A DNA stretch of 34,836 nt from Chlamydomonas sphaeroides (taxonomy: Eukaryota > Chlorophyta > Chlorophyceae > Chlamydomonadales > Chlamydomonadaceae). Below the pieces are notes generated by a model, which saw nothing but the letters and a program-made list of their open reading frames with translations, did no database searches and had not been told where the DNA came from. Location: contig BDDC01000842.1 of assembly GCA_001662425.1 (NCBI GenBank), positions 1-34,836 on the forward strand, in the 5' to 3' direction. Shown here piece after piece: positions 1 through 11,538 of the stretch; within the stretch, counting starts at the first letter, position 1, and the number at the start of each line of letters is the position of its first letter. A program made the position numbers and the translations under genes.

Positions 1-55
1 AGGGCGGCGAAGGCAACATGCAGGGGGCCGCCGCTAGCGTCTAGGGCCGGGTTAC

Positions 56-150
56 CCCACAGCGGGACAGCGGGGCGTGGTAGCACCACGGGCCCGCTGC
101 GAGGAGGTTGGGCGCCAGGACCGCCGGCGGCGGCAGGGCGCCGAAGGTAT
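56..150 (-). CDS. Possible internal exon of a gene leaving the left edge
   Basis: On the minus strand one frame between an AAG acceptor (just above 150) and a GTAACC donor (50-55) is open and almost every codon ends in C or G. It reads TFGALPPPAVLAPN and then a Pro/Ala/Cys stretch ending LSRCG. This codon bias matches the proven exons of the window, unlike the longer overlapping ORF up to 366, which has unbiased codons. No upstream exon or start was identified and no family is recognised. It would belong to a gene continuing beyond base 1. Confidence 0.25.
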
Positions 151-304
151 CTTAATGTGCCCCGAAAAGTGTGAACAACGCATAAGCATTTGAGCCCTAC
201 AGCGCGACTTTGGCCATGCCAACATAAGGTTTGACAAGAACTTTAAAATCTGTATCGCTTCAGCGTACTCGGCAGCGTGTAGCTTCAGGCAGCAGCGTGT
301 TAGG

Positions 305-309
305 TTACA
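305..309 (-). promoter_or_regulatory. Candidate TGTAA poly(A) signal for the 1.2-6.8 kb gene
   Basis: TTACA on the plus strand is TGTAA on the minus strand. It is the first one found downstream of the minus-strand stop at 1162, about 850 bases away. TGTAA is the usual chlorophycean poly(A) signal, but the distance is long and a 5-mer is weak evidence. Confidence 0.3.
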
Positions 310-1161
310 GAGTGCCAGCCGCGTAAATCGTCGACGAAACTCTTGGAAACAAATGGCATTTTCCATTTAGCGTTGTGCAGTATTCGGTACGCTGAGGCGC
401 AGGCGACTAGCAAGGTAGCGTAGGCTCAGTCAGCGACTTGTAGTGACACAGTCAACAGCGACTTCGCAACAGTTCGCGGTTGACAACAAGAGTATTTTTG
501 TTTGTATGTAGCAGTTAATTCATGCTACAATCCGGTCAGCATCCGTTGCTGTTGGCTGGTGCTCACGACCAACCGCGACGCCGCCAGAGTTCCGCACTTA
601 GGGGAGGGGGCCTTCCCCCTCCCCCTTGACCCCCCTGCCCCTTCTTCTGCACAACGGCAAGAAGCCATCTAAAAATGTGTACCTGGCTCAGGGCACCTGG
701 CTAGTTGGCAGTGCAGGAGTGCGGACACGATGCCGTGCCGTGAGCTGCCGACCCCCACCACCAACCCCACCACTATACACGCACACACTCGTACCCCTCG
801 TCCTCCTCCTCGCCTTGGTACCGGTCAGTGCATCACCGCCCGCCCTCCACTGGCCTCGGCGCAGCCATTGTGCCAACCGCGTCTACCGCAGCCAGCAGGG
901 GAGGCCACCTGGTAGCAGCAAACACGCAGCTGCGTCCGTCACGCCCAGGTTACGTACCCTCGACAGCGTGCCTTACCCCCCTCACAGGCGCTCGGCTCAC
1001 CCCCTATCAATAACGGCAGCGCGCGTTCGATGCGAGCTACAGCAGTACATGTGCTATACGTGACCGGTTCACGCCACCCCACCCCAACTATCAACACACG
1101 ACAATGCAACAGATCTCGACCCTGTTGTGCTCCGGACCTACAGCACGAAGGGCACGTGTAC
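310..1161. other. Probable 3' UTR / intergenic stretch
   Basis: No supported exon. The short ORFs have no codon bias and no recognisable motif. The part next to 1162 is probably the 3' UTR of the upstream minus-strand gene. Confidence 0.4.
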
Positions 1162-4100
1162 CTATGCCGGCTGAGCTACCGACTCGCCAACCCTACCGCC
1201 AGGCAGCACCCCAGAGGCCGATGCCGCGGCCGCAATCACGCTCTGCAGGACAATCGCCCGTTCGCGGTTGCGCCGGTAGCTCCAATGCCGCCCGCTGCCG
1301 TGGCTGCTCGCACCCGACCGACACGACACCGCCGACTCGGGCCGGCTGTACGCGGCGCCGGGAGAGCCGGCCGCGCTGGCGCCCGCCGGGCTGCCGGCGG
1401 CACTCGCGACGGCGCTGGACCCAACCGCCGGCGGCATCCAGCCCCTGGCCTTGCGGGGCGCGAGGTCCGGCGAGTCGAGGATGCTCGGCCGGGCAGGCAG
1501 CGGCAGGCCGTCTCTGCTGCAGTCGGCCGGCAGCGGCACCGGTGGCGGGCGTGGCGGCGTCCTGACCGCCGCCTGGTCGGACGGCCCGGCCGCGAGGAGT
1601 GCGGCGCTCGTGCCGCCCTGCCGGCTGGGCCTCCGTGACGTGCCGGACGGCGGCCGGGCCTCCTCGCCCGGCGTGCCCAGCGCCCATGGCTGCGCCTGGC
1701 CGTGTTGAGGGCCGGGCGCACCTCCGGCGCTGCTCCTCGCCTGCGACGCCTCCACGCCTAGCTGCTCGCCGCTGGCGCTCGCGGCCGTGGGCTGCTCCCA
1801 CCGCCGCCGGCGGCCCGCCGGCATGGGTTGCTGCCCCGCTGCGGCTGCGGCCGGCGCCGGCTGCGATTGCGCCCTGAGCGCCCCCTCGGCCGCGGCCCCA
1901 TGCGCCGGCTGCGCCTCCGCAGGCGCCGACCAGCGCGGCGGCGCCAGCCGCAGGCTGTTGCCGTCGCAGGACGACGCCGACGGCCTGGCGACCGGCGCGT
2001 GCTCCTCATCCCCTGCGCGCCCGCCAGCCGCCCGGTCGGCGCTGCGGAAGGAGTCGAGCAGGTTGCGCCGGGCGCCCTCGGCAGCCGCGTCCGAGCGCCC
2101 CGCCGCGGCCCTCACGCGGCAGCTATCGCTGTCGGCGGCCGCCGCAGTCACAACGGGGCCGGAGCTGCGAGCCGCCACCGTGGGCGACGCCACCGCCGCG
2201 GGGCACGAGCCACGCGCTGCGCCCGCGGGCGACAGACCCGCCAGCAGCGTCGCGGCGGCGCTGGCCATGGCCGCGGCGGCGGCCGCGACGCCCCCTGCCA
2301 GGCGGGTCTTGGTTCCTGTGCCGGGCTCGCTGGCCCGGCACGGCCCCAGCGGCCCACAGCGCGCGATGCTGCCCGCCCTCCCTGCCCTGCTAGCGGTGGG
2401 GCTGGGCTTGTACGCCAGCAGGGACAGGCTGGACTCGTCGGCGGAGAGCAGGCTGCTGGCCGCGGCGGCGGCGCCAGCCGTGGGGGTGGAGGACGTCACC
2501 GTCGCGAGCCGATGCCGCGCACCGCCGCTGGAGCCGCGCGCCGCGAGCGCAAGCGCGGGCGCCCAGGAGTCGGCGCTGCTGTGCGTGAGGCCGGCGTCGT
2601 GGCCGGGGGAGCGCCAGGAGGACATGGCGCCGCCACTGCAGTCGCTGCTGCTTGGCGCGGCGCCGCCGTCCGCGGGCGACGCGGTGCCTGCATCCGAGTC
2701 GACGAAGAGGGGGCTGGGCAGCACCGCTGGGACGGCGGCGCGGGGGCTGCCGGTGCCGCCGCTGTCGCTGCCGCGCGCTGCGAAGCGGTAGCGCCGCTGC
2801 GCGCTGCTCTGCCCCGGCGCCGGGCGCTCCGCGGCGCCCACAGCAGCCGCGGCGGCGCCCTCCTCCAGCGCGCCGCTGGCCTCCCTCGACAGCGCCGGCG
2901 CGGGCACGCCAAAGAGCCGGACGCGCGCGGCCGGCGTTGCGCGGCTGCTGTCCTCAACAGACGCCTCGCCACCGCCGGCGCCCGGCGGCAGCACCCAGCG
3001 CCGCCGCGCCCTGCGCTGCTGGCCGGCGCCGTCATGGCCCGACAGCGGCTGCGAGCCGGGCACACGCTGGCCGGCGCCGGCGGCCTCGGCCCGCGCCGCA
3101 GCCGCCGCGGCGCGCTTGAGCTGCGGCGTCCCTGCAGACGAGCTCGCGCCGCCAGCGCCGGCCATGTGGAAGCTGAAGGCCGTGCCGGTGCCCGGCTGGC
3201 GGCCGTCGGCGGCCGCACGGCCGATGTCACGGCGTTGCGCGCTGCCGCGGGCCGCCGAGGCAGCGCTAGGGCTGGCGGGACCGGCGGCCAGCGTTGCGGC
3301 GCCGAAGGCGATGCTGTCCTCAGCGCCGAGGCCGGGCTGGGCGCCTGCGTCCGTCAGGGTGCCGCCGCGCAGCAGCTCCGACAGCAGCACGGGCGGCGAG
3401 CCGGCTGGGCGGGACGCGGGGTCGGAGGCCGGGGCCGCAGGGCCGGCGTGGGCTGCGCGGTCGGCCAGGGACGCAATGGGGCCCGCCCCCCGGCGCGGCG
3501 CCGAGCCGACGCGCGGCGAGGCCCCCGATAGGGCTGTACGGGTGACCCGCGCAGCGCTGCAGGCAGAGGCGACGCGCGGCGCCGCGGCGGCAGCGGAGGC
3601 GATGCGAGGCGACGCGGCTGCAGCGGAGGCGATGCGAGGCGACGCGGCGGCAGCGGATGCCCCCCGCGGCGCCGCAGCGGCCGGCGAGCGCCAGCCCCCG
3701 CTGCGCGGCGCGGCCCCCGCGGAGCCGCCAGGCCGTGGCGAGGCCGCGGCCGCGCCAAGCCGCGGCGCCGCTGCGGGAGCCCCCGGCCCACACAGCCGCG
3801 TGCGGTACCGCTCCCTCCCTCGGGCCTGCGCCTGGGCCTGCGCCTGCGGCGGCCGCTGTGCCGCCGCCGACAGCGCCCGGGGCTGCAGGCCACTGGTTGG
3901 CCGCCTGCCGCCCGGCAGCAGCAGATCGCAAGCCGCCGAGCCGGGGGGCCTGTCGGGCCTGGCCACGACGCTGCCGATGGCTCGGAACGTGGTGCTGCCC
4001 ATGCTGCTGCGCGGGCTGCCGGGGCAGCAGCTGGGCGTGCTGGAGCCGCTGTGCGGAGCCAGAGCCGCCAGCAGCCGTGTCGCCGCCGCCGGGCGCGGCG

Positions 4101-6816
4101 GCGGCTCCCACGTCAGCGGGCAGCGCTCCGGCGGCGCGCGGCGGCCGCTGCCGCCCGCGCTGCCGGGCGGGGCGGGCGGTGCGCCAGCAGGCCGAGGGCT
4201 GCGGGGCGTGGGCGGAGGGAGGTCGCGCAGCGGGCCGCGTGGCGAGGCGACGCCCGGGCCTGGCGGCCGGTGCTGCGCGCTGCCGAACCGCGCGTGCGCG
4301 AAGCGGCCGGAGCCGGGGTTGGGGCCCGAGGCCGGCCTTCCGCCGGCGCTGCACGCTGGCGACGTGGGGACACGCAGCGGCGGCATGTAGATCTGTCGAG
4401 GCGCAGCAGGGCCTGCCGGCGGAAGCCCCGGCGGCGGCAGCTGCGGCCGGGCCTGGCTGCCAGGCCGCGGCAGCAGTGGCAGGTGCACCGCGCCCGCGCC
4501 GAGCGGTGGCGCCGCAGCGCAGCCTGCCGCCGGGGCCACCAGCGGCTGGTGCGGGTGCTGCTCGGGCGCCCCCTCGCCGGCCTGCAGGTGTACGTGCTGC
4601 TGGAAGAAGCGCGACTTGCTGGGCTGCGCCGGACCCGGCGCAGGCGCCGGCCGTGACGGCGGCGGTAGCTGCAGCCGCGCCGCCGCCGCGCCGCCATCCT
4701 GCTGCTGCTGCTGTTGCTGCTGCTGCGGCGGCGGCGGCAGCGGCGGCCACTCGTCGACAGCGGGCGGCGGCGGTGGTGCGTGCGGTGTGCCCGGCAGGGT
4801 GCGAGGGCAGGAAGTGCTGCGTGGGCTGCTCGCGTGGTGGCGGCGGCTCCAGGGGTTGTGCAGCGGGTGGGGGTGCGCCAGGTAGGAGGCCGCCAGCCAG
4901 GGCGGCAGCTGCAGGGGGTCCAGGTGCATGTGCCGCTCCGCCGCCGCGACCGCCTCGAGCCCTGCGCCGGGGGCGCCGGCGGCGGCGGCCACGGCAGCGC
5001 CCGCGGCGCCCTCGCTGCAGGAGCGAGCGCTGCGCGCCACGGGCGAGGCCGATGACGGCAGCGGCCCCGCGGCTGCTGCTGCTGCGGCGGCGGCCTGCAT
5101 CGCGGCAAACAGATCCATCCGGGGCCCGCCGTCGCTCCGCCGCCACTCCGCATCGGACGCCGCAGGCGGCCTGCCGCGGCCCCACGACGCTGCCGCGGCG
5201 GCTGCGGCGGCACGCGCCAGCAGAAGCCGCTGCAGCAGCTCCGGCGAGCCGCAGGCGCCACCACGCGTCGCGCCGCGCGGCGTGAGCGGCGCGCCGCCGC
5301 CGCCGCCGCGGCTGCCGAAGCCGCTGCCGCCGGGGTCCGCGCCTGGTGCGCCGGAGGGGGTGTCCGGTGAGGAGCCGCAGGTGGGGCCGACCTCGGAGCG
5401 CGCGTAGCGGGAGCCGCCCAGGTCGGAGCACTCGTAGCGGGAGCAGCCGGCCAGCGAGGAGGGCGTGTGGACTTTGCCCTCGGGGCGGGCGACCACGAAC
5501 CGGGGGCTGATGACGGACAGCAGCGCGCGCAGGATGTCGGAGCTGGCGGGTTGGGCGACACGGGACAGGCAATGAGGCAGGGGACTGGTGTCACACCAGC
5601 GCGGGGGCACACCAGCGCGGACTGGCCCATGGTACACCCGGCAGGGGCGGCCGGACAGTGCAAGGGCAGCAGGCTAGGTGTCGGTGGGCGTAGACGAGCG
5701 GAGGGGCCTCGGCAGCGACCGGTTGCGCGCACCATCCGCGACTGCCTGGCAGCCAGCGCAAAGGCCGGGTGCAGGAGCCCACGCGCCTCACCCGTACGGA
5801 GACTCGGGCGTGGGCGGGCTCTTGAACAGCCAGTCCCACCGCTCCTCCTCCGGCCCCGCCGCCTCACCGGCATGGCCGTTGTCGCTGCGACGCGCCGGCG
5901 GAAACAGCTCCACCGGCCGGCCCTGCACCGCCGGCAGTAGCGGCTCTGGCAGCGGCGCCATGGGCCGGCCCCCAGCCGCCGGCCCTCCCTGGCCGCCCCG
6001 CGCGCCGCTCGACGAGTGCCGCTGCGGGCCTAAGGCAGCGCCCGGCAGCGGCCGTGTGCCGGGAGCGCCGCCCTGGCTGGTCCGACGGGCCGCGGGCGCG
6101 CAGGCAGGGGCCGCTGCCGGCTGGGCGTCGAGCAGCCCGCGCAGGCGCTGGTGGTATGGGCGCGGCGGCGGCGGGAAGCGGGGGCCTGGCGGCCTATGGG
6201 GCACCCCGGACAGCGGCCGCGCGTGCTGCTGCGGCGGCGCCGAGGGCGCGGGTGGCGGCGCTTTGGCGCCTGCGGGGGCCAGAGCGGGGAGGGCCGCGGC
6301 CGGGGGCTGCTGCGGGGCCGAGGGGCGCGGCGGCACCTGGTGGCTGGGGCCCTCGCTGCATGCACGCGGGGGAAGGAACACGGTAGCGGCGGCGGGGCCG
6401 GGGGCAAGGCCGCTGGGGGCGCTGGTGCGGATGCGCGGCAGCGGCGGGTGCGCCAGCGGGTGAGCGGGCTTCGCGGCTGGCTGGCCGGCAGCTGGGTGTG
6501 CGCTGCAGCACGCCTGGCGATTGGCAGCCGGCGCGAGCTGGTGCGCCGCAAACTGAGGCAGCCCTCCTGCCGACGCCTGCAGCGCTCTGCCCTTTACGGC
6601 GAGTGGGCTGTGCGGTGTAGGGGCGAGCTCGCGGCCGCGATGTGGGCCGCGAGTCGGCGCCGAGCTACAGCGTACGCGAGGCAAGCCATCCGCGTGCGGA
6701 GCGACTCCACGCGATGCAGGATGCGGCAACCTGGCTTCGGTCGCCTGCGATTGTGATAGTGGCCGTTCAGTTCGAGCGTCCATCACACGTCCTACCTGGC
6801 CCGAGGGCCATTTCAT
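1162..6816 (-). CDS. Very long disordered Ala/Pro/Ser-rich protein, two exons
   Basis: Exon 1 is 5792-6816 and exon 2 is 1162-5542. They join across a 249-base intron (donor GTGAGG, acceptor CCAG) with matching phase, giving 1,801 codons. No domain is recognised. The junction carries the only ordered-looking patch: ERWDWLFKSPPTPESPYG, then SDILRALLSVISPRFVV. The rest is low complexity: polyalanine runs, nine glutamines near 4700-4726, a 10-residue repeat (PRIASAAAAS) three times near 3560-3660, many SP/PP pairs, and a basic C-terminal helix (YRRNRERAIVLQSVIAAAAS). Codons are strongly C/G-ending from about 6560 down but unbiased at the first 80 residues, so the ATG at 6816 may be wrong and the true 5' end may be another exon. 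It may be a scaffold or regulatory protein; function is unknown. Confidence 0.55.
5543..5791 (-). other. Intron of the long disordered-protein gene
   Basis: On the minus strand GTGAGG follows ...CCGTACGG and the exon resumes after CCCGCCAG. Joining restores glycine (GG+C) and keeps frame. Reading through instead meets TGA immediately after the donor, which supports splicing. Confidence 0.6.
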
Positions 6817-8381
6817 TACTGCTGACCGATATATCTCACCTGGTCTTGTGGTGGCATTGACACGGCCATTTCGTTGAAACGCCGCGATGCAGCTGTCAAG
6901 CCCTCGAGTCGCCTAAGCAGCGGGCGGCAAGCATGCCAGCGTGAAGCCTGATCGTCATATTGGTGGTGGGGCTGAGAGGCGAGCGACTCTGTGCAAAGCC
7001 TCGAAACGAGAAGTCAACTGCCTCGAAATGAGCGCAAGGCCAAATGTGTGGTTGCAGTAGGGGTTAGCAACGAGCAGAAATTCTGATATTGTTGAAGCTA
7101 TGCGCAGCAGGGAAGCTGGAAAAAGACACAAGTGGGATCCAATTTCCCCGAACTTCCGCCGCTGTCAGACGGCTCGCTCATGTCGTGGGCAACAATGCAT
7201 TACTTGTAAACTTATACAAGATACCCACGAGATTGAGGGTTGCCGTTCGCCGAATTTTTGCACGAACCGTCGGGCTCCCTCCGGGCATCGTGGGATGGTT
7301 TAGCCGCGACCTGGCGTGATCGGAATCCGCGTCAAGGGGCGGTCCTACCCAGGGGGCCTGCCTATCACAGCAGCAGCTACATCATCGGCACCCAAAAGGG
7401 CTACCGCCTAGCGCCACGATTAAGGCGGCATCGTCCAGACCGTCGGGCTCGGCATGTTGATTGCTGGCTGCTTCGCACCTCAATCCACGATGTTAACATT
7501 GACCATAGCGCCATGCCCCTGCCGACCCGCTTCTGCACTACAGAGCTGTCAATGACCATTTGCTCCCAACCCCGACCGCGCGACGAGGATGCACAGGGAC
7601 ACTGCATGCTGCACATTATTACTTGTCCCCATCGCATTGCGGCAAGGTGGCCCGATCCGGAAGGGGAAAAGGCGTCTCCCACTCCAGTCATTCACCAGGG
7701 GCTGCCGGCCGCCCCCATCAAATGGGCTACTTCAGTTATAGGCTTTTGAACGCAGGCGCCCTACCACCATCTTATCCAGCGCTCTACATGTCGGCACTCA
7801 TCTTGGACGCGACCCTGGTCCCTTGACCCCGGTGGCCGAGGCACGCTTGAAAGCAGAGATGTGGCGGCCCCCCCGCCCTTCTCGCTCAAGCACAAGCTTA
7901 CGGCCGCTATCGCAACAGCAGCAGCAGCCCAACCAGCCATGCACGGCCAGGAGGCAGGCCCGCCCTCGCCGCCAAACAATTTGGCCGCTACGCTTCTGCT
8001 TGCTTGGCGCTGCCAGCTGAGAGCATGAGGCTGAGCCCGGCCAGCCGCCTGCCGCGGTAGCGATATACTCAGCCGCGCCCAAGGCCGTCGGGGGGTTTTG
8101 CCGAGTTCGCAACCGCGACCTAAAGCGCGCGCGACCCTTGGCGAGCAACCGCGCAGCCCCTCGCGGCCCGCCGCGTTACGAGCCACATGCATGGCTCAAC
8201 ATGGCTCAGTAACAGCAGCATACGAGCCCACTAAGCCCTTACCCTTAGAAATAGAAATAGAAATAGATATGGTTACGACTCGTGTGCAACACGTGTCGTT
8301 ATATTCAGGAGGGCGGGCGTGTCTGGGGCGAACCCCCACGCCCACCACCGGGAGCCCTTACCCTTACCTGCGTGCCTGCAG
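6817..8381. other. Intergenic region without recognised genes
   Basis: Lies between the minus-strand gene and copy A of the Cys-rich pair. ORFs here have unbiased codons. It was searched for a signal-peptide exon equivalent to copy B's first exon (hydrophobic N-terminus, phase-2 GTAAG donor) and none was found. Only short CAG runs (near 7913-7929) and a GAAATA repeat near 8250-8268 stand out. Confidence 0.45.
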
Positions 8382-10985
8382 CCGCGCCTCCGCTCCCACG
8401 GCCCAGCCTGGCTGAATGTACTTCCCAAACAAGGACCGCTACAACGCCACAAGCGAGGCCGCCGTATGCACCAACAACATTTACAGTGAGCATCAGGAGG
8501 GGGGCCGGTGTCCGAGCTATCACATGGAGAACCCAGCGAGAAGCACGTGCGCCTACTTGACGTATGCAACACGCCCCGCCCCTGAACTTTCCAACGAACC
8601 CCGCCCTGCCGCATGACCCCGCACCCATGGCCAGGTGCGCGAGGAGTCATGAAGCAGGCCAGCGCTGTGTGCAGCGCAGCCCTCGTATCGTGGTCGATAG
8701 ATGGAGTCCATGTAACCCATCGAGCCGCCGCATCGCCGTTTTGTCGACCGCATACATGTACGTAAGATAGATGCCAGGAAGGGATGTGTGCGGTCATGCA
8801 TTGACTTGCTGTGCCGCTGCGGCCGGCGTGGGTCCACGCCGCCCGGCCATTATTAATGATAAGCTAGAACGAAATCAAAGAAGGAATATCTGTAATTATT
8901 CGATTCGGCGCACTGGCCCAGGCAGTCGCGCGCCTGCGAGCTCCCGAACCCCTCGGTCTCCTCCTGGCCCTCTAGCCCGGCCTCCTGCTCTGACCTTCTG
9001 TGCCCTGTCGTTCGCTCGGGCACGTCTATCTGTGTGTAGCCCGCTCGCTCTCCCACCTCGCCCTCAAGCACTTGCACACATACATGCGCGACCCCGCCCG
9101 CCGCGCAGGCTGGCGAGCACCATCGGCACGACGGGCAGTGTCGTGGCTAGGTGCGCGCCTGGCGCAGAGTGGAAGCGGCGGGGCACTGCTTGCTGCTGTG
9201 GTTTAAGACCCCGAGCTACCGCACTGAATGGCGGCCGGTGCGTGGTGCGCGGCTGCGCGCGGCCTTGCTTGTCACGCACGAGCGAGTCCTGTAACGACGA
9301 GCGAGCGCCCCGCTGCGTATTGCGTGGCTGGACCTGCGCCCCTGCCCTACCTGCCCCATGCAATCGTCGCCTGCGCCTGCCCAGAACAGTCCGACTCACT
9401 GCGCCATCGAGCTAGCTCAGTGGTAGTGCCGACCACCGACCTTGCCTTGCCTCGTCTGCTGCCTTTCTGTTGATTGACCGCCGCAGGGCCTACATCCGGG
9501 ACGCCGTCACCACCGTCGCCTGCTTTGGCCACAACACATCGACGCCCGAGGGCATTGCTGGTGAGCACATGCCATCCACACATGAAACGGCGGCGTCGGT
9601 CGGGCGTCACGGAACAGCCGGGTGCCGGTTGTTAGTGTGTGCGAGTGGCCGGGGTGCGGCGCACCATCGCAGCGCCGCTTGCTGCCGCCGCCTGCTGCCC
9701 CGCCGCCGCCGCCTGCCGCTCCCCCCCGTCGCCGCCTGCTGTCCCGCTGCCGCCTGCTGCCCCTACACGCAATCACCCGCACGCCGCGCCACCCCCGTGC
9801 GCGCTGCGCGCTGGACTGTGCTGCATGTATGCCTCTGCGCTGCGCTGTGCTCTATCCAACCCGCTGCACGTGCGTGCCGCCGCCGCGCCTCTGCTCGCAG
9901 CCTGCCGCGCCGATCGCGCGAACCGATGCGAGGTGAGCGTCTTTCTCGCCAAGGGGTACGTAGGTGGCGGCGCGCGCCACAAGCGCCTCGCTGCTGCAGC
10001 CGCTAGGCCGCCTCCCACTGCGCGGGCGCAAGCCGCTGTCCGTGCGTACGTACGAGGTGGCCCCACCCCACCCCACCCCACCCCAGTACACCAGACGCAG
10101 CTCAGGCCACCCATGACCTGCGCGCCCTTCGCTGCCGTGTCATGTCCGCAGATGTACCAGGGTAGCTGCGGCAATGACGTGCTCAACTGGGTGCTCGCCA
10201 ACGAGGCGGCCTGCCCGGGTGGGTGGATGCGGGCTGCAGCCGGGCTGTGCTTTCCTCACCAAGGGACAAGGGTCGCGTCCTAGACAAGCAAGTTCCGGCA
10301 GTACGTGTGGCAAGAGTTGATCGGGTGGCAGGGCGCCCACTGCCGTACCCCAAGGGGTGGGGGCGGCCGGCAGCCCTAGCTAGACGGAGGACGAGTGGGG
10401 CAGCGCCCCCTTACCTTTTCCAATGGGGTCATGACCACCCCCTCCCCGCCTGTTGCCGCAGACGTGCCTTTGACTGTCCAGAACCGCTGCACCAGCTATT
10501 TCAAGGACGAGTGCACCGGCGACTGCGAGTGGTGAGTGCGGCGTGGCCGTGCGTGGCCACTTCTGTCCCCTGCCTGGGCGCTTGACCAGCACACGCGCAG
10601 GCGCTCCAGTGCACTCTGAACCCAGCGGATGGAGGGGACTCGCACACAGCTAGCAACAGTAGCTCAAGCATGCTCTATCTGCGGTACCCTATCCGCAAGG
10701 CAACACACGTTCCTGCCCATGTTTCCCCTCGTGCTCGTATCCCAACCCGGCCGCCGGCAGGAGTGACGTGTTTATCTACGTGGGTCGTCGAGGGCTTGGG
10801 ATCGGGTGTCGGAGTTGGTAGTTACGGGTCCGGGGACAAGGGGCGGTGGTCGGTCGCGCGACCGCGCGCGGGGAGTGCTGGAACAGCGAAGTGGCCCCTC
10901 TTGCACTCTGGCAAGCGCCGACCAACCGCGCAGCAACCGTCCCACAACCATTCCAAACGGATCGAAAGGGGCAAGCGTTCTGCCG

Positions 10986-11110
10986 AACCGATCGGAGCAA
11001 GTTGTTTTTGACGGTTGCCAACCGTTCTTACACGGTTCGCCACAAATGGTTCACCGCAAACGGTTCCCGCAGCCGAACCGCCGAAAACAACTCAGCAAAA
11101 TGGATGGTCC
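10986..11110. repeat. GAACCG/CGGTTC-rich hairpin-forming insertion in copy A intron
   Basis: The intron after the 19-nt exon is 687 bases in A but 249 in B. The extra sequence holds many GAACCG/CGGTTC words. It has a perfect odd palindrome at 11011-11025 (ACGGTTG-C-CAACCGT) and longer inverted arms (AGTTGTTTT near 10999 against AAAACAACT near 11084). Its composition is less GC-rich than its surroundings. It may be a small non-autonomous element or its remnant; no target-site duplication was recognised. Confidence 0.4.
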
Positions 11111-11528
11111 GAGTGGTTCGCCCTGCGGCCGCGCGGCCTCCTGTCCCCCACCCGCCCTGCGGCAGCGCGGCCTGCTGCGCCCACCCCGCGGCCTGTCTAG
11201 CTACCCCGCCTGATGCCCTGCAGCTCCCGCCATGCTGCTCCTGTCCATGCTACCCAACAACGCCCCGCCCGCCCGCCCGCGATTGCCGTGCAGCACATCC
11301 CCCCCCCCCGCCCTGCGCCGGGACGGGCTGCGAGCAAGGCGACAGGATACGGTGCCTTTCTTTTGCATCGGCAGCGCGTATGGCTAGTGGACGCGACGTG
11401 CCGCCCGCTCTGGTGTCTGTCGCCCACACGGCCTGTCTGTGCGGCCACGCATGCCTGGTGCCGCAGGGCACCCCCGAGCGCATGGCGGCCCAGCTGCCCA
11501 TGGACATCGCCATGAACGGCGGGCCCCC

Positions 11529-11538
11529 NNNNNNNNNN
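11529..11538. other. Assembly gap (10 N) inside a copy A exon
   Basis: Ten Ns interrupt a poly-C run in the exon coding MNGGPPLIGG. Copy B has seven Cs here (within 17940-17946) and A shows five before and one after the gap, so the gap probably stands for a single C. The exon would then be 87 nt, as in B. Confidence 0.85.

Noticed and set aside
52..366. 104-codon minus-strand ORF at the left edge
   Set aside because: Its codons show no C/G-ending bias and it overlaps, in another frame, the better-biased exon at 56-150.
1828..5285. Several plus-strand ORFs of 300-570 codons opposite the long disordered-protein gene
   Set aside because: Shadows of a GC-rich, Ala/Pro-coding minus strand; they overlap each other, lack motifs, and the minus frame alone splices cleanly into a C/G-ending exon.
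7761..8192. Minus-strand ORF of 143 residues upstream of copy A
   Set aside because: Unbiased codons, no motif, and overlapped by equally long ORFs in other frames.
8189..8206. ATGGCTCAACATGGCTCA followed by GTAACA as a first exon for copy A
   Set aside because: Ends in phase 0 where phase 2 is required, codes no hydrophobic leader, and has no similarity to copy B exon 1.
8234..8368. CCCTTA words resembling telomeric sequence
   Set aside because: Only isolated pairs occur, and the expected green-algal repeat TTTTAGGG (CCCTAAAA) is absent.
9412..9429. tRNA A-box-like word CTAGCTCAGTGGTAGTGCC
   Set aside because: No B-box (GGTTCRANNCC) or cloverleaf within the next 80 bases; it lies in a copy A intron. 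At most a SINE remnant.
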